NCBI GenBank assembly: GCA_000415965.1
Contig: KE356560.1
Location: 2,649,203-2,713,202 of the forward strand
DNA length: 64,000 nt
Direction: 5' to 3'
Source of the DNA: Haloquadratum walsbyi J07HQW1
Lineage (GTDB): Archaea > Halobacteriota > Halobacteria > Halobacteriales > Haloferacaceae
Part shown: positions 46,350 to 55,997 of the stretch, one piece after another
Layout of the letters: each line of letters starts with the position of its first letter
How positions within the stretch are numbered: the stretch's first letter is position 1
Program-made: the position numbers and the translations under genes
The notes under the pieces: generated by a model
What the model was told of the DNA's origin: nothing
Database searches by the model: none
The model's input: only the letters and a program-made list of their open reading frames with translations

Positions 46350-47369
46350 TTACTCAGCCCCCAGATATGCATCAATGACTGCTTGATCTGAACGAATCTC
46401 CTCAGGCGGTCCTTCGACAAGTCGTTTTCCTTCGTTCATGACGATAATCCGATCGGAGAGTTCCATGATCACGTCCATATCATGCTCAACAATACAGAAG
46501 GTGTATCCATTATCGCGAAGTGTCTTCACGCGATCCATCAGCTTTTGTGTGAGTGCCGGATTGACACCTGCGACTGGTTCATCAAGAAGAATAAGCTCTG
46601 GATCAAGCATCAACACACGTCCCAGTTCAAGTAGCTTTCGCTGCCCTCCAGAAAGGTTCCCTGCAGGTTCATCCTGAAGATGATCAATCTCAAGTAATTC
46701 GAGCATCTCGATTGCACGAGTTCGGACAGCATCCTCTTCAGCCGTCACAGTTGATTGTCGAAGCCATGTGTTCAAAACACGTTCACCAGCCTGGTCTTGT
46801 GGAGCAAGCATCAAATTCTCAAGTGCGGTCATCTCCCCGAGTTCTCGGGTTAATTGAAATGTCCGAACAAGTCCAGACCGCGCGAGCATGTATGGACGAC
46901 TATTTGCCGTTTCTGAACCGCGCTGTTTCAATCGCTCTTGGGTAAGATACCCCCCTGCACCAAGAGCCGCTGCGCCAGCGGTCATTCCGATTGCTGGAAG
47001 CGCTCCTAAATTAAGTGTGCCAAGTCCGATTGCCCCGCCAACAACACCGGTTGTGAACGCACTGGCAGCACTCCAGATTTGTGATTCTGTCTGTGTTGGA
47101 GTCATCAGTGTTTGCAAATCGGTCCCGCGATAGCGAACTGTCCCGCCGTCAGGGATATAGAACCCACTTATGAGATTGAATGTCGTTGTCTTTCCGGCGC
47201 CATTCGGTCCAATAAGCCCTGTGATTGATTCTGAGTTGATCTCAAATGAGGCACCATCAACAGCCACAATACCACCGAACGTTTTTCGCAAGTTCCGAAC
47301 TGTCAACAGCGGTTCCGTATCAGTCGGTGCTGACTCATCCATTGACGATTCCGGGCGATTCATGCTCAT
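46350..47369 (-). CDS. livG: Branched-chain amino acid ABC transporter ATPase LivG with hydrophobic insert
   Basis: The protein has 339 residues against about 250 for bacterial LivG. Walker A is GPNGAGKTT near residue 55, the signature LSGGQRKL, Walker B LILLDEPVAGV and the switch region FCIVEHDMDVI. Between Walker A and the Q-loop part (VRTFQLTREL) lies an insert of about 80 residues. Its centre (GVVGGAIGLGTLNLGALPAI, continuing Gly/Ala-rich) is long enough for one or two membrane spans. Start ATG at 47369 overlaps the livM stop by 4 bp (ATGA). The insert is in frame without stops, so it is probably real. Confidence 0.92.
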   Translation of the reverse strand: MSMNRPESSMDESAPTDTEPLLTVRNLRKTFGGIVAVDGASFEINSESITGLIGPNGAGKTTTFNLISGFYIPDGGTVRYRGTDLQTLMTPTQTESQIWSAASAFTTGVVGGAIGLGTLNLGALPAIGMTAGAAALGAGGYLTQERLKQRGSETANSRPYMLARSGLVRTFQLTRELGEMTALENLMLAPQDQAGERVLNTWLRQSTVTAEEDAVRTRAIEMLELLEIDHLQDEPAGNLSGGQRKLLELGRVLMLDPELILLDEPVAGVNPALTQKLMDRVKTLRDNGYTFCIVEHDMDVIMELSDRIIVMNEGKRLVEGPPEEIRSDQAVIDAYLGAE

Positions 47370-49237
47370 TCTTCACTCTCCAATTCTCTTTGTGTCCCCA
47401 TATCAGGGATTCGGTCATTATCGACACTGGTGTTTGTCGATGTTCCACCATCACCCTCATCTGGAGGGTTCATCTCAGTTCGCTGTGCCCGTTGAGGTCC
47501 TGATGAATCTCCATCAGTCGGCGTTGTTGCCGTGGCACTGCTCGTTCGACTCCCTAAGAGTCCTTCGGGAAGATAATATAAGACGATGAGAAACAGAATG
47601 CCAACGACGACGAGTCGAAATGCCTGAATATTGACGCGAATCGCCGGCGGGAAAAAGGCTGCAAGTTGTGTCGTCGCCTGTTGGAACGCCCAAAAAAGAG
47701 CAGCGCCGACAATCATTCCCTTGTTATTCCCCGCACCTCCGACGAACATAATGAGCAGAGTAATGAACGTCACGCGAGGCGCGAACGTAGTAAATGTCAG
47801 TCCCTGTGCATACATCGCCCACAAAGCACCGGCGAACCCACCGAGCGCAGACCCTATAACCATACTCTGGAGTTTGTACGTGAACGGGTTTTTGCCGAGT
47901 GATTTAACGACTGTTTCGTCATTCCGTATTGCTCGAAGCACTCGACCGAATGGCGACTCAACTGTTCGCTCAACAATCGCGTACAATCCAACAAAGGATA
48001 ATACAAACCCAGCCAACTGGAACCGAGGGTAATCAACCTTGACAGTCAATTCGCCGATACCGGCAACAGCGTATCCAACACCAACATCGCCTCCAAATCG
48101 AAGTAACCAGACAATATTCTGAAAGAGCGTCTGTGCAACCCCAGCGATGTCACCACTTCCAAGGGGACCAAGTATTGGCAATATGAAGTACCAAAGCGAA
48201 ATAAACCATAATGATCCGACACCAACGATAGCAAGTCGATTGTTCGATAAAACATCAATCTGGGTCGTCATATAATAGTAGACACCGACGAGAACAGCAA
48301 GTGCACTGACAGTGATAATAATCTTCACGCCGATTGTCTCTAAGACCGGAAGTGGAATCAATGCGAGTAAGAGTCCTGTTCCGAGACCAATACCCGTCGT
48401 AATCGCACTCCAAGAAAGACTTGAATAGTGTTCGCGAACAGCAATTGCAGCGACAATCCATGTATACACCGAGACAATCACACCAACTGTGAGTGTAAGA
48501 CCTGCAATGAGCACCGCAACAGCAGCAAGAATGCCTGCAGTCATTCCAGCGACCGCAGCAGTTCGTGACACCTGTTGGGTGACTGTGCTGAGACGGGTGG
48601 CTCCAAATGTGGCAACGGTGTATAATCGATCACGAGGGCGGAGTGAGTCCTCATGCCCATGGGGCGGTGATGTCGCCGTCGCTGCCGCTGATGGGGGTGC
48701 AGAGACCATACCAAGGACAGCCGTCGTCAGACCCCAGGCAACGAAAACAATCAACCCGAGTAGCGCTGCACCGACAACCGTCTCACCGGTGACAGGAAAT
48801 GGACCCTGAAGTGGCGGACTATATCCACGGAGAGCATCGGGTCCATTTGCAAGCCATGTTTCTGATTGAATCACACGCTGGAAGATAACAGAGATGCCAA
48901 GCACTGTTATTGCCAGATAATCCTCGCGCAATCGTATGGTCGGAAGTGTGACCAATCCACCGACAATCCCGGCGAGAATTGTTCCTGCAAGAATAGCCGT
49001 CACCCAGCTTCCAAGAATCGGAACGTCGCCAAGTCCGATCAAATACACCGTGAAATCTGTTGGATCATCGGGTCCGAGTACAAACAATGCCGCTGTGTAA
49101 GCGCCGATAAGATAAAATCCAACATGACCGAAATCAAGAAGCCCTGTGTGACCATACTTGACATTGAGCCCAAGAGCAAGAATCCCATAAATTGAGACAA
49201 GAAGCATAAACGAAACAACAACGTCTGCAACAGCCAT
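47366..49237 (-). CDS. livM: Branched-chain amino acid ABC transporter permease LivM (large form)
   Basis: The protein has 623 residues, about twice bacterial LivM. The N-terminal part has GLNVKYGHTGLLDFGHVGF (a LivM signature) and LREDYLAITVLGIS. The family then resumes at about residue 430 with VESPFGRVLRAIRNDE and the late TFITLLIMFVGGAGNNKG. In between are some 230 residues with a polar loop (ATSPPHGHEDSLRPRDR) and four or five extra hydrophobic segments. The C-terminal 60 residues are a polar tail. It lies 2 bp after livH and overlaps livG by 4 bp. Confidence 0.92.
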   Translation of the reverse strand: MAVADVVVSFMLLVSIYGILALGLNVKYGHTGLLDFGHVGFYLIGAYTAALFVLGPDDPTDFTVYLIGLGDVPILGSWVTAILAGTILAGIVGGLVTLPTIRLREDYLAITVLGISVIFQRVIQSETWLANGPDALRGYSPPLQGPFPVTGETVVGAALLGLIVFVAWGLTTAVLGMVSAPPSAAATATSPPHGHEDSLRPRDRLYTVATFGATRLSTVTQQVSRTAAVAGMTAGILAAVAVLIAGLTLTVGVIVSVYTWIVAAIAVREHYSSLSWSAITTGIGLGTGLLLALIPLPVLETIGVKIIITVSALAVLVGVYYYMTTQIDVLSNNRLAIVGVGSLWFISLWYFILPILGPLGSGDIAGVAQTLFQNIVWLLRFGGDVGVGYAVAGIGELTVKVDYPRFQLAGFVLSFVGLYAIVERTVESPFGRVLRAIRNDETVVKSLGKNPFTYKLQSMVIGSALGGFAGALWAMYAQGLTFTTFAPRVTFITLLIMFVGGAGNNKGMIVGAALFWAFQQATTQLAAFFPPAIRVNIQAFRLVVVGILFLIVLYYLPEGLLGSRTSSATATTPTDGDSSGPQRAQRTEMNPPDEGDGGTSTNTSVDNDRIPDMGTQRELESEE

Positions 49238-49239
49238 GT

Positions 49240-50664
49240 TTAGTTCCCCCCTACGATGCCCTCAGGCTTCAATAGTAGGACGGCAAGAAGGACGACAAAC
49301 GCAACCGGGATGCGGTATGTCGCGCTCAGTCCTGGAATTGCGAAGATTCCAATCTCCATTGCAAGTCCAACGACATAGCTTCCAAGAATGGCGCCATACA
49401 CAGAGATTCCACCAAGAATCACGCCTGCAAACATTGGTAATAAAAGGTTAAATCCAAGATTAATTGTAATTGAGCTAAAGAGGAATCCAAGCATAATGCC
49501 GCCAACAGCAGCAAAGAGTCCAGCAATAATCCAGACAGACATCATTACTCGCCGGGTATTGATTCCTCGAACTAACGCTAGCTCTCTATTATCACTCGTT
49601 GCTCGCATCGTCTTTCCAAGGGTCGTCGCCTGAAGTATATAATGTAATGCCCCCATCATCACAATCGCAAGGATAATAATCCCGACTCGAAGGGGTGACG
49701 TGCGGATCCGCGTCGTCGCGAAGGCGGCTTCTGGGACAGCCCCATTTGCACCTCCCCAGAATATGGTCGCTCCAACAGCCAAGATGGTCACTGAGCCAAG
49801 CGCAGCTGTGAGTCGAGGACCAATAATCGCTGCTGGATTCCGTCGATCAAGGGCGACATACGTCACAGCAATGACAGCCAGAAGAATAACGCCGATTTCA
49901 ATCCAGCCATAGCTTGCGACAAGAAGCTGTTTCGATGTCCCACCCCGTGTTTCCTGCAGGCTTATAAATAATCCCTCAGCGGTAAAGAAGAAATCAAAAA
50001 ACTTGGCAAGCGTCACATCGAGTGCCCCGCCGAGGAATGGGATCGATGTCTCAACCGAATAAAATCGTATGGACCCACCGAAGATGGTTTGAATACCAAA
50101 TCGGACAATGAAAGCAACGGCAAGCGAAACAACGAGCATCAATGCAAGTTCGATATTTTTCTCACGGAACTTTCTGAAAACGACTGACTCTAACAGCGGG
50201 ACCGTCGCGCCTAATAGGACAACCGAAAACAGTAATGCAGCACCAAAGGATGGAACTCCAAGGACGACCAATGCACCAATGATACCTGCGGCTGCAATAT
50301 GAACAGTAAGCCCCAGACGTCCTGGGACATCAATGCCCCACCATTGTCCATAAAGTGCATCTCGCCCACCGAGATGATAGACTGTTCCAAGGACGCCAAC
50401 AGCTGATAAGGCGAATAACACACCTGATCCCGCAAGGGTAACTTGTTGAGCACCTGGGGCAAGTAACTCAAAAACTGGGACTGTATCTGGTTTGTTCACT
50501 AACAGCGCGGCATAAGCACCAAGCGTCAAAAGGTCGCCATGTGCAAAATTCGGCACTTCAGCAATGTCGTATACAAGAGCTAATCCCGTCGCACCAAGCG
50601 CAACGATACTACCTGTCACGACACCTGTCACAACTGCATTCAACAATCCCGTCTCTGGTGCCAT
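49240..50664 (-). CDS. livH: Branched-chain amino acid ABC transporter permease LivH (large form)
   Basis: The ATG at 50664 (MAPETGLLNA) gives 474 residues against about 300 in bacteria; an in-frame start 33 bp upstream is less likely. GLALVYDIAEVPNFAHGDLL is the LivH N-terminal signature. The C-terminal half has LGKTMRATSDNRELALVRGI and FAGVILGGISVYGAILGS. Extra hydrophobic stretches lie at about 80-130 and 200-320. It is the first gene of the liv operon and is divergent from the binding-protein gene, with 163 bp between starts. Confidence 0.92.
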   Translation of the reverse strand: MAPETGLLNAVVTGVVTGSIVALGATGLALVYDIAEVPNFAHGDLLTLGAYAALLVNKPDTVPVFELLAPGAQQVTLAGSGVLFALSAVGVLGTVYHLGGRDALYGQWWGIDVPGRLGLTVHIAAAGIIGALVVLGVPSFGAALLFSVVLLGATVPLLESVVFRKFREKNIELALMLVVSLAVAFIVRFGIQTIFGGSIRFYSVETSIPFLGGALDVTLAKFFDFFFTAEGLFISLQETRGGTSKQLLVASYGWIEIGVILLAVIAVTYVALDRRNPAAIIGPRLTAALGSVTILAVGATIFWGGANGAVPEAAFATTRIRTSPLRVGIIILAIVMMGALHYILQATTLGKTMRATSDNRELALVRGINTRRVMMSVWIIAGLFAAVGGIMLGFLFSSITINLGFNLLLPMFAGVILGGISVYGAILGSYVVGLAMEIGIFAIPGLSATYRIPVAFVVLLAVLLLKPEGIVGGN

Positions 50665-50827
50665 GTCGCAGATTGTCAGTGTAAAGGGTAAAATCATTTC
50701 GATGCCGCAGACTGTCTTAGTATTTATAAATCAGTGTGTAAAGCCAATATATGTAGGATAACCTAAGTTTCCTTGCGTCGTCCCGTCAGTAGTTATTTAT
50801 ATGCTTGATAATAACAATCGATACGTA
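50665..50827. promoter_or_regulatory. Divergent liv promoter region
   Basis: TATTTATATG at about 50794-50803 lies 25-34 bp before the binding-protein ATG (50828), the spacing of a leaderless archaeal promoter. TATTTATAAA at 50721-50730, read on the minus strand, lies about 57 bp before the livH start and would give a short leader. No clear operator was found. Confidence 0.55.
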
Positions 50828-52165
50828 ATGTCTGAACGCAGTCGACGTGATATTCTCAAAGGACTTGGTGCGGCTGGGACTGCCGGTGTTGTCTCTCTTG
50901 CTGGATGTTCCCGTCAGTCAGGTGGTGGCGGATCGACAGAAGAATCAGAAGCCGAAACCGAAGCGAGCGGTGGCGATTCAACTGCCACCGAGGAATCAAT
51001 GGACGAATCCGAGGGTGGTGAGCCAATTGCGCTTGGTTCGATATTCCCAGTTACAGGAACCAATAGTGCATACGGTGGTGGTCATCAACGAGCATTTAAT
51101 CTCGCTGTTGAGGAGATTAACAACAGTGGAGGTCTCCTTGGTGGTCGTGAGGTTACAGCAGTCAATAACGATACTGAGGGGAGTCCATCACGATCTGCAC
51201 AGAAGTTCCGGACAATGATTAATCAAGAAGGAATCGTCGGGCTCGTCGGACCATACTCAAGTGGAATTGGAACAACGCTTGCACCAATCGCTCGTGACAA
51301 TCGAGTCATGGAGATTTCAAACGGAAATACCTCACCCGCACTCGCAACAGCAGGTGTGAACGAAGATAACGAAGTCAAATACTATGGGCGAACAGCACCG
51401 AATGACGTTCAACAGGCGCTCGTTGTCGCACGGGTGCTCAACCAGATTATTGGTGCAGATACCGCTTCTTTCCTCTATGTTGATAACCCATATGGACAGG
51501 GGCTTGCTGAGGCAGCGAGTGAAGCATTCAGTGGTGAAACACTGAATATGGTCGCATATACGCAGGCAACGAATGATTATACCTCAACACTTGATGCTGT
51601 GTTCGATGGCGAACCAGACGCTATTGGTGCGGTGATGTATCCTGGAAATGGTCGAACAATCCTCAGACAGTGGAGTCAGGGTGGATACGGCGGACAGTGG
51701 GTTGGTGCAGAGGCAATTTGGTCACCACAGATGCTCTCTGATCTTTCGGACATCGTTGAAGGTATGTATATTACGTCCCCACAAACAGCAAACAGCGAAA
51801 CGTTCCAAGAGAACATGGGTGGAACCGACCAGATTACACAATTCGCCCCCCACGCGTATGATGGCACATATCTCATGAGTCTTGCCATGGAAAAAGCCGG
51901 TGAGGCGAGTGGAACGGCAATCGCTGAGAACGTTCGGAGTGTATCACGACCGAATGATGGTGACACGACGGTATCGGTCGCAGAATTTGACGCTGGCAAG
52001 GAGGCACTCAGTAGTGGCGACGTGAATTATGAGGGTGCGTCTGGGTCAGTCGATCTGAATGAGAATCTCGAACCAGTCGTTCCATATCGGATTATGAGAG
52101 TTTCAGGTGGCGAAGCACAACTATCTGAAGAAGTGCCACTGTCATACTTCGAGGGCAGAATCTAG
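50828..52165 (+). CDS. livJ: Branched-chain amino acid ABC transporter substrate-binding lipoprotein
   Basis: The protein has 445 residues from the ATG at 50828 (MSERSRRDIL). A Tat signal (R6-R7, then GLGAAGTAGVVSLAGC) ends in a lipobox LAGC with Cys27, so it is exported folded and lipid-anchored outside. A Ser/Glu/Gly linker follows to about 70. The type I periplasmic-binding fold begins IALGSIFPVTGTNSAYGGGH and has NDTEGSPSRSAQKF and GLVGPYSSG, typical of LivJ/LivK. The ligand is probably Leu/Ile/Val, but amides or urea are handled by relatives. It is divergent from livHMGF and completes the transporter. Confidence 0.93.
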   Translation: MSERSRRDILKGLGAAGTAGVVSLAGCSRQSGGGGSTEESEAETEASGGDSTATEESMDESEGGEPIALGSIFPVTGTNSAYGGGHQRAFNLAVEEINNSGGLLGGREVTAVNNDTEGSPSRSAQKFRTMINQEGIVGLVGPYSSGIGTTLAPIARDNRVMEISNGNTSPALATAGVNEDNEVKYYGRTAPNDVQQALVVARVLNQIIGADTASFLYVDNPYGQGLAEAASEAFSGETLNMVAYTQATNDYTSTLDAVFDGEPDAIGAVMYPGNGRTILRQWSQGGYGGQWVGAEAIWSPQMLSDLSDIVEGMYITSPQTANSETFQENMGGTDQITQFAPHAYDGTYLMSLAMEKAGEASGTAIAENVRSVSRPNDGDTTVSVAEFDAGKEALSSGDVNYEGASGSVDLNENLEPVVPYRIMRVSGGEAQLSEEVPLSYFEGRI

Positions 52166-52607
52166 TTACCGCCTCGATATTCGATTTATCACTGTAGAGT
52201 GCTCAACTGCGGGTGCACACTACGTATGAGAGACACTCCTGTGTGACATCTGACTCAGATTATTTTTGTCTCGTTGATACACAACAAACGACAGACGACA
52301 AAGCCATATCAGAAACGACCGTCATTTTTGAGTACAGGCAGCAAGCAGAGACATGAACTCGAAATGACGACTGGTATAAAGACGCCTTGTTCATACCAAT
52401 ATGTTTCCAATATATGCTCTGGTTATAATGACTGTCCTGATATAGCAACAGGAGTGCTACGATAGATAACACAGTACAGGACAACTGTTCTCGGCTCCCC
52501 CCTCTGATGCTCATTATGACATATTAGTAATACGATGAGACAGCGCGGAGAATAATAAAAACATACTCACAATGCTATTGAGTCTCTTCGTGAGTAATAC
52601 AATATCT
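52166..52607. other. Gene-free spacer
   Basis: This is 442 bp between two plus-strand genes. A minus-strand frame (52260-52514) has no family character and is rejected. AATAATAAAAACATACTCAC at about 52552-52571 may contain the promoter of the next gene. Nothing else is seen. Confidence 0.45.
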
Positions 52608-53963
52608 ATGAATATTGAAACACATTGGCATCCGACGACCAAACTGAATGCCATCGGGGATGCAGTTGATTTCACTTGCACAGACCCACTTCCCTCAGGG
52701 GTAACCCGCGATCAGATTGAGGAGTATTGTTATACTGTAAAACAATTGTATGGAGCGTATATTGAGACAATCACTGAGAAGACAATTCTCTCACAGCGAG
52801 AGGCACAAACATGGGTTCTTCGAAATCTTGTTCATCAGGGTGCTGATCGTCTGACATTCGATGCGATTGGATTGTATATATGGGCAATTGGACGAGAAAC
52901 GAGCGGTGACCCGCTTTCACGAACAATCATTGCTGAGTATCACGATTATGCAGTCGCGAAGATTGATGATGCGACAGCAACGATGATGCATGCTGGTGCG
53001 CCGCCATATCCAGATGATGTGCTTGATGACCCAGTTGCACTGTGGGTTGACGCCACTGCACGGCGTCGACTCGCCAACCGACGATTAACAGACGAAAGTT
53101 ACAGCGATGTGCTTGAGCGATTACTTGATGACACCGCTAACACAATCTCGTTTAGAAAGCTTGTTGAGACGTATCGGAACAAATCTCACTCTCAGTCACC
53201 CCTCACAGTTGCTGTCCAGACCGTACGACCGGCATGGGACCGTGAACTTCCGCTCTCAGTGCATATCGGCTCCGACAATAACGGTCATAAGCCCCAAAGC
53301 GATACGCCATCACCCAATGGGTCCAGTATATCCGGGTCCGAATCCGAGTCCGAGTCGGATTCGGTCCCAGAGGTTATCTTAAACGCAGATATGCTCTCAT
53401 TCAGTGACCGAGTCCTTCCATTCAGTGTTGAAACTCGCCCTGCAACTACTGGGACGGACTCGATGCTCGTCGTCTATGCTGAGGGTGGAGATGACGCTGA
53501 AGGAACCAATCATGAGTCCGTATCAATCACAGACGGTATTACACGGGTAACCCGAGCGATTGACGCGGCTGATGAAACACTGCGGACGGTCAGTGATCGG
53601 GCAGAAGAGAGTGGGGTCTGTGCGCTTGGTGTCCGAAATGAGCCAGTTGGTAATGGTATGCATCTTGTGGTGATTGCTCCATCATCACTCACAGTCCATG
53701 CCGGAGATGAGCCTGATGGGTTCATTCCACCGGAGCGGCTTTCAGTTGCTGATCGAACACTTTCTATTGAACGAGTAACAGATATAACACCGACAATATA
53801 TCACGAAGAATATTATTCAAATACGACAATCATTTGGGCTGCAGATAAGAAATCAATGGCTGAGTCATGTGTGAAGAGTGATCTTGATGGACCTTCTTCA
53901 ATTCCAGAGACGGATAGCGCACAGCGAGAGTTGTTCCCGACGTCAGTGCTTCAGACTGGGTGA
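52608..53963 (+). CDS. Haloarchaeal hypothetical protein
   Basis: From the ATG at 52608 (MNIETHWHPTTKLNAIG) the protein has 451 residues. It is soluble and acidic, with no signal. The first 200 residues are helical with ARRRLANRRLTDESYSDVLE. A Ser/Glu repeat linker (GSESESESDS) near 260 is encoded by a GAGTCC-type simple repeat. The last 180 residues form a beta-rich part. I do not recognise a domain. Intact, with normal codon use, so it is a real gene; no neighbour suggests its role. Confidence 0.65.
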   Translation: MNIETHWHPTTKLNAIGDAVDFTCTDPLPSGVTRDQIEEYCYTVKQLYGAYIETITEKTILSQREAQTWVLRNLVHQGADRLTFDAIGLYIWAIGRETSGDPLSRTIIAEYHDYAVAKIDDATATMMHAGAPPYPDDVLDDPVALWVDATARRRLANRRLTDESYSDVLERLLDDTANTISFRKLVETYRNKSHSQSPLTVAVQTVRPAWDRELPLSVHIGSDNNGHKPQSDTPSPNGSSISGSESESESDSVPEVILNADMLSFSDRVLPFSVETRPATTGTDSMLVVYAEGGDDAEGTNHESVSITDGITRVTRAIDAADETLRTVSDRAEESGVCALGVRNEPVGNGMHLVVIAPSSLTVHAGDEPDGFIPPERLSVADRTLSIERVTDITPTIYHEEYYSNTTIIWAADKKSMAESCVKSDLDGPSSIPETDSAQRELFPTSVLQTG

Positions 53964-54247
53964 CTAGGGTGAACGACTCAGTTCAGAGAACTATCTATGA
54001 CCACGACACGCAATAGCATTTGGGAAGTGTACTAACTGCTAGCCGCTGATTGATCCGTTGATTTTGATTCATTCATCGAATTGCGTATAATTAATGTCAA
54101 ATATTATGTTAGTAATTGGCACGCTGAGCACTGTCTCGCTCTGGAACCACACTGGTCCAATCTGGAAGGCTCGGTTCTGTGTTCCGTTTTGTTTCGAATA
54201 CCAACACAGAAACTCACAGTCTCAAGAACTGATAATCAGAGTCAGAG

Positions 54248-54505
54248 TTAGCTCTCTTCCTCAATCTCTTCGATCTGCTCCTGTAGTTCTTCGATAGCCT
54301 GCTCATCAGTTGTTCCCCACGAGGCGACGACACCGATAGCAAAGAGGAATATAATACCCCAGCCGAGTGTCGCAAACTCAGCAGGCACGTATAGATTAAA
54401 AATACCGTCGATAACACCCTCCAGTGAAAAGACGATGATAACAGGGCCGATGACCTCCCGTGGTATGAAGTGATTAAGATATGCTTTGAGAATACGCGTA
54501 TTCAT
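54248..54505 (-). CDS. Small two-helix membrane protein
   Basis: This 85-residue protein has two hydrophobic segments, EVIGPVIIVFSLEGVIDGIF and TLGWGIIFLFAIGVVASWG. A highly charged C-terminal coil follows (EQAIEELQEQIEEIEEES). The N terminus is basic and cytoplasmic by the positive-inside rule. Family not recognised, but the sequence pattern is clearly protein-like. Confidence 0.65.
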   Translation of the reverse strand: MNTRILKAYLNHFIPREVIGPVIIVFSLEGVIDGIFNLYVPAEFATLGWGIIFLFAIGVVASWGTTDEQAIEELQEQIEEIEEES

Positions 54506-54695
54506 ACTTGGACCACACTATCTCGACTGAGATAAGTCATTACTGTCGTGAAGTCTCAAAGGGCTTATCTTGGAACGATCGTGTTCCCTCGCCCAGAGGA
54601 AGGTTTATTTAACTAACATTTCCCCAGTCGCACTGTGTCAAGAGTGTATCGGATGCGGATAGTATCTTGAATTCAACAGTCATTGAATTGGCTAT

Positions 54696-55016
54696 CTATC
54701 CGGTATCAACAACCAGTGTGGTTAATATGAAATAGCCCGTCGTTGTGATGCCGAGAAGTCCGCTCATGACTACACCACCAGTCGTCACGAGCGATGGATG
54801 TGCGGCAATCGGCACAATGAGCAACTCGATGAGACTCCATCCAACGAATACAAACAGTAGTGTAATACACACACCGATAATAAACAATTCGCCAAAATGA
54901 AATCGAAGAGAGCTCGACGTTGAACTTGAAGATGGCACACAGGTGTAGCATCTATGATGATGATTGACTTGCTCACCCAGTCGCCGTCGGACGCCAGGCG
55001 GGTCTAAGTCTGTCAC
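54696..55016 (-). CDS. Small membrane protein, hypothetical
   Basis: This 106-residue frame starts MTDLDPPGVRRRLGEQV. The first 45 residues are soluble with a Ser run. Two membrane segments follow: FIIGVCITLLFVFVGWSLIE and a Gly/Thr-rich VMSGLLGITTTGYFILTTLV. Similar layouts occur in haloarchaeal hypotheticals. Alternative frames on this strand overlap but are less hydrophobic and have no good start. Confidence 0.5.
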   Translation of the reverse strand: MTDLDPPGVRRRLGEQVNHHHRCYTCVPSSSSTSSSLRFHFGELFIIGVCITLLFVFVGWSLIELLIVPIAAHPSLVTTGGVVMSGLLGITTTGYFILTTLVVDTG

Positions 55017-55301
55017 ATCGTTAATGAGTCGTCAATTCTACCTGAAGGTATTCCTGGATAATGTAACACTTTATTATCGGTAAAAATATCCACTCATCCG
55101 CAAGCACAGATCTCTCAAAATGGAGTTGAATTGTCGTCTCAATTAAGTTCTTATCTAAGCCAATACGTAAAGCCAAGAGTGAGCATGACCACCCTACACC
55201 CCCCTCCACGTGCACACGAAGGAATCAAATGGCACCGCTAGATTGGGACTGTGTTTGTGATATGAAGGTTTGCACCCTTCCAATTCTATCAGAGTGGAGT
55301 C

Positions 55302-55600
55302 TTCTTGACATCCTCCTCCGCGTGAATGCGGAGGAACCCCACGGCACCGCACCGCTGCGTTGGGAATGTCAGGTTTGGGTTTACAGATCAACTACCAAGC
55401 CACCATACCGTTCGAATCGGTATGGGGCCGGTCGATGGGTAGTCTCCTGGGAGTGCCACATCTCAGCCCCCGGTACTCCTATCCTCTGTCATAATCGGAC
55501 GCTCACGCCCAGAGTTGTTTTTGCCTCCGGGGCGTCCGACAGACTTCAGCGGACTCGGAGTTACTTTGTGTGGTGTTTGCCCGGTGGTTGTTGTTTGATT
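55302..55600 (-). repeat. Inverted partial copy of the 0.57 kb repeat
   Basis: CTTGACATCCTCCTCCGCG (55303-55321) with ATGCGGAGGAACCCC is the right end of the repeat read on the minus strand. GAGTGCCACATCTCAGC at 55451 and the block ending in GTGGTGTTTGC near 55580 match copy 1 in reverse. After about 55600 the match stops. The DNA to 55990 has Cys-rich open frames (CGNCRCDGAYPQPQ) that I cannot assign. It probably marks a second insertion placed head to head with copy 2. Confidence 0.65.
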
Positions 55601-55997
55601 CCCACATTGGGGCGCACTCTGTTTCCAGCGTGGGCGGACACTCGAACCGCCAGTTTTCGGGCGCTCGGTCACACTGGGTTCGTAACCACTGGGCCGACAC
55701 TGCTATATGTGCCATTTTGGAAGAAAAACGTGTGGGAATTGCCGCTGTGACGGTGCGTATCCACAGCCTCAGTGGGATTGCACCTGCTCCAGATATAAGA
55801 AGCTATATGCCCCAATCTCGGGCTGTGTCACTCAGTCGAGACTCTCATCGCCGTCCAAGCTGATTGAAACTCGGAGTGACTGTCGGTGGCGATATCCAGA
55901 CGAATGTTCTCCTCCACACTCAGCTCAATGTCACGCGCCATATCACACGGTTTACACATGCAGAGCCTACCTTGACACGCTGGCTGTTATAGAATAC

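Noticed and set aside
52260..52514. 84-codon minus-strand frame after the liv binding protein
   Set aside because: Cys/Ser-rich without pattern, and no promoter; judged non-coding.
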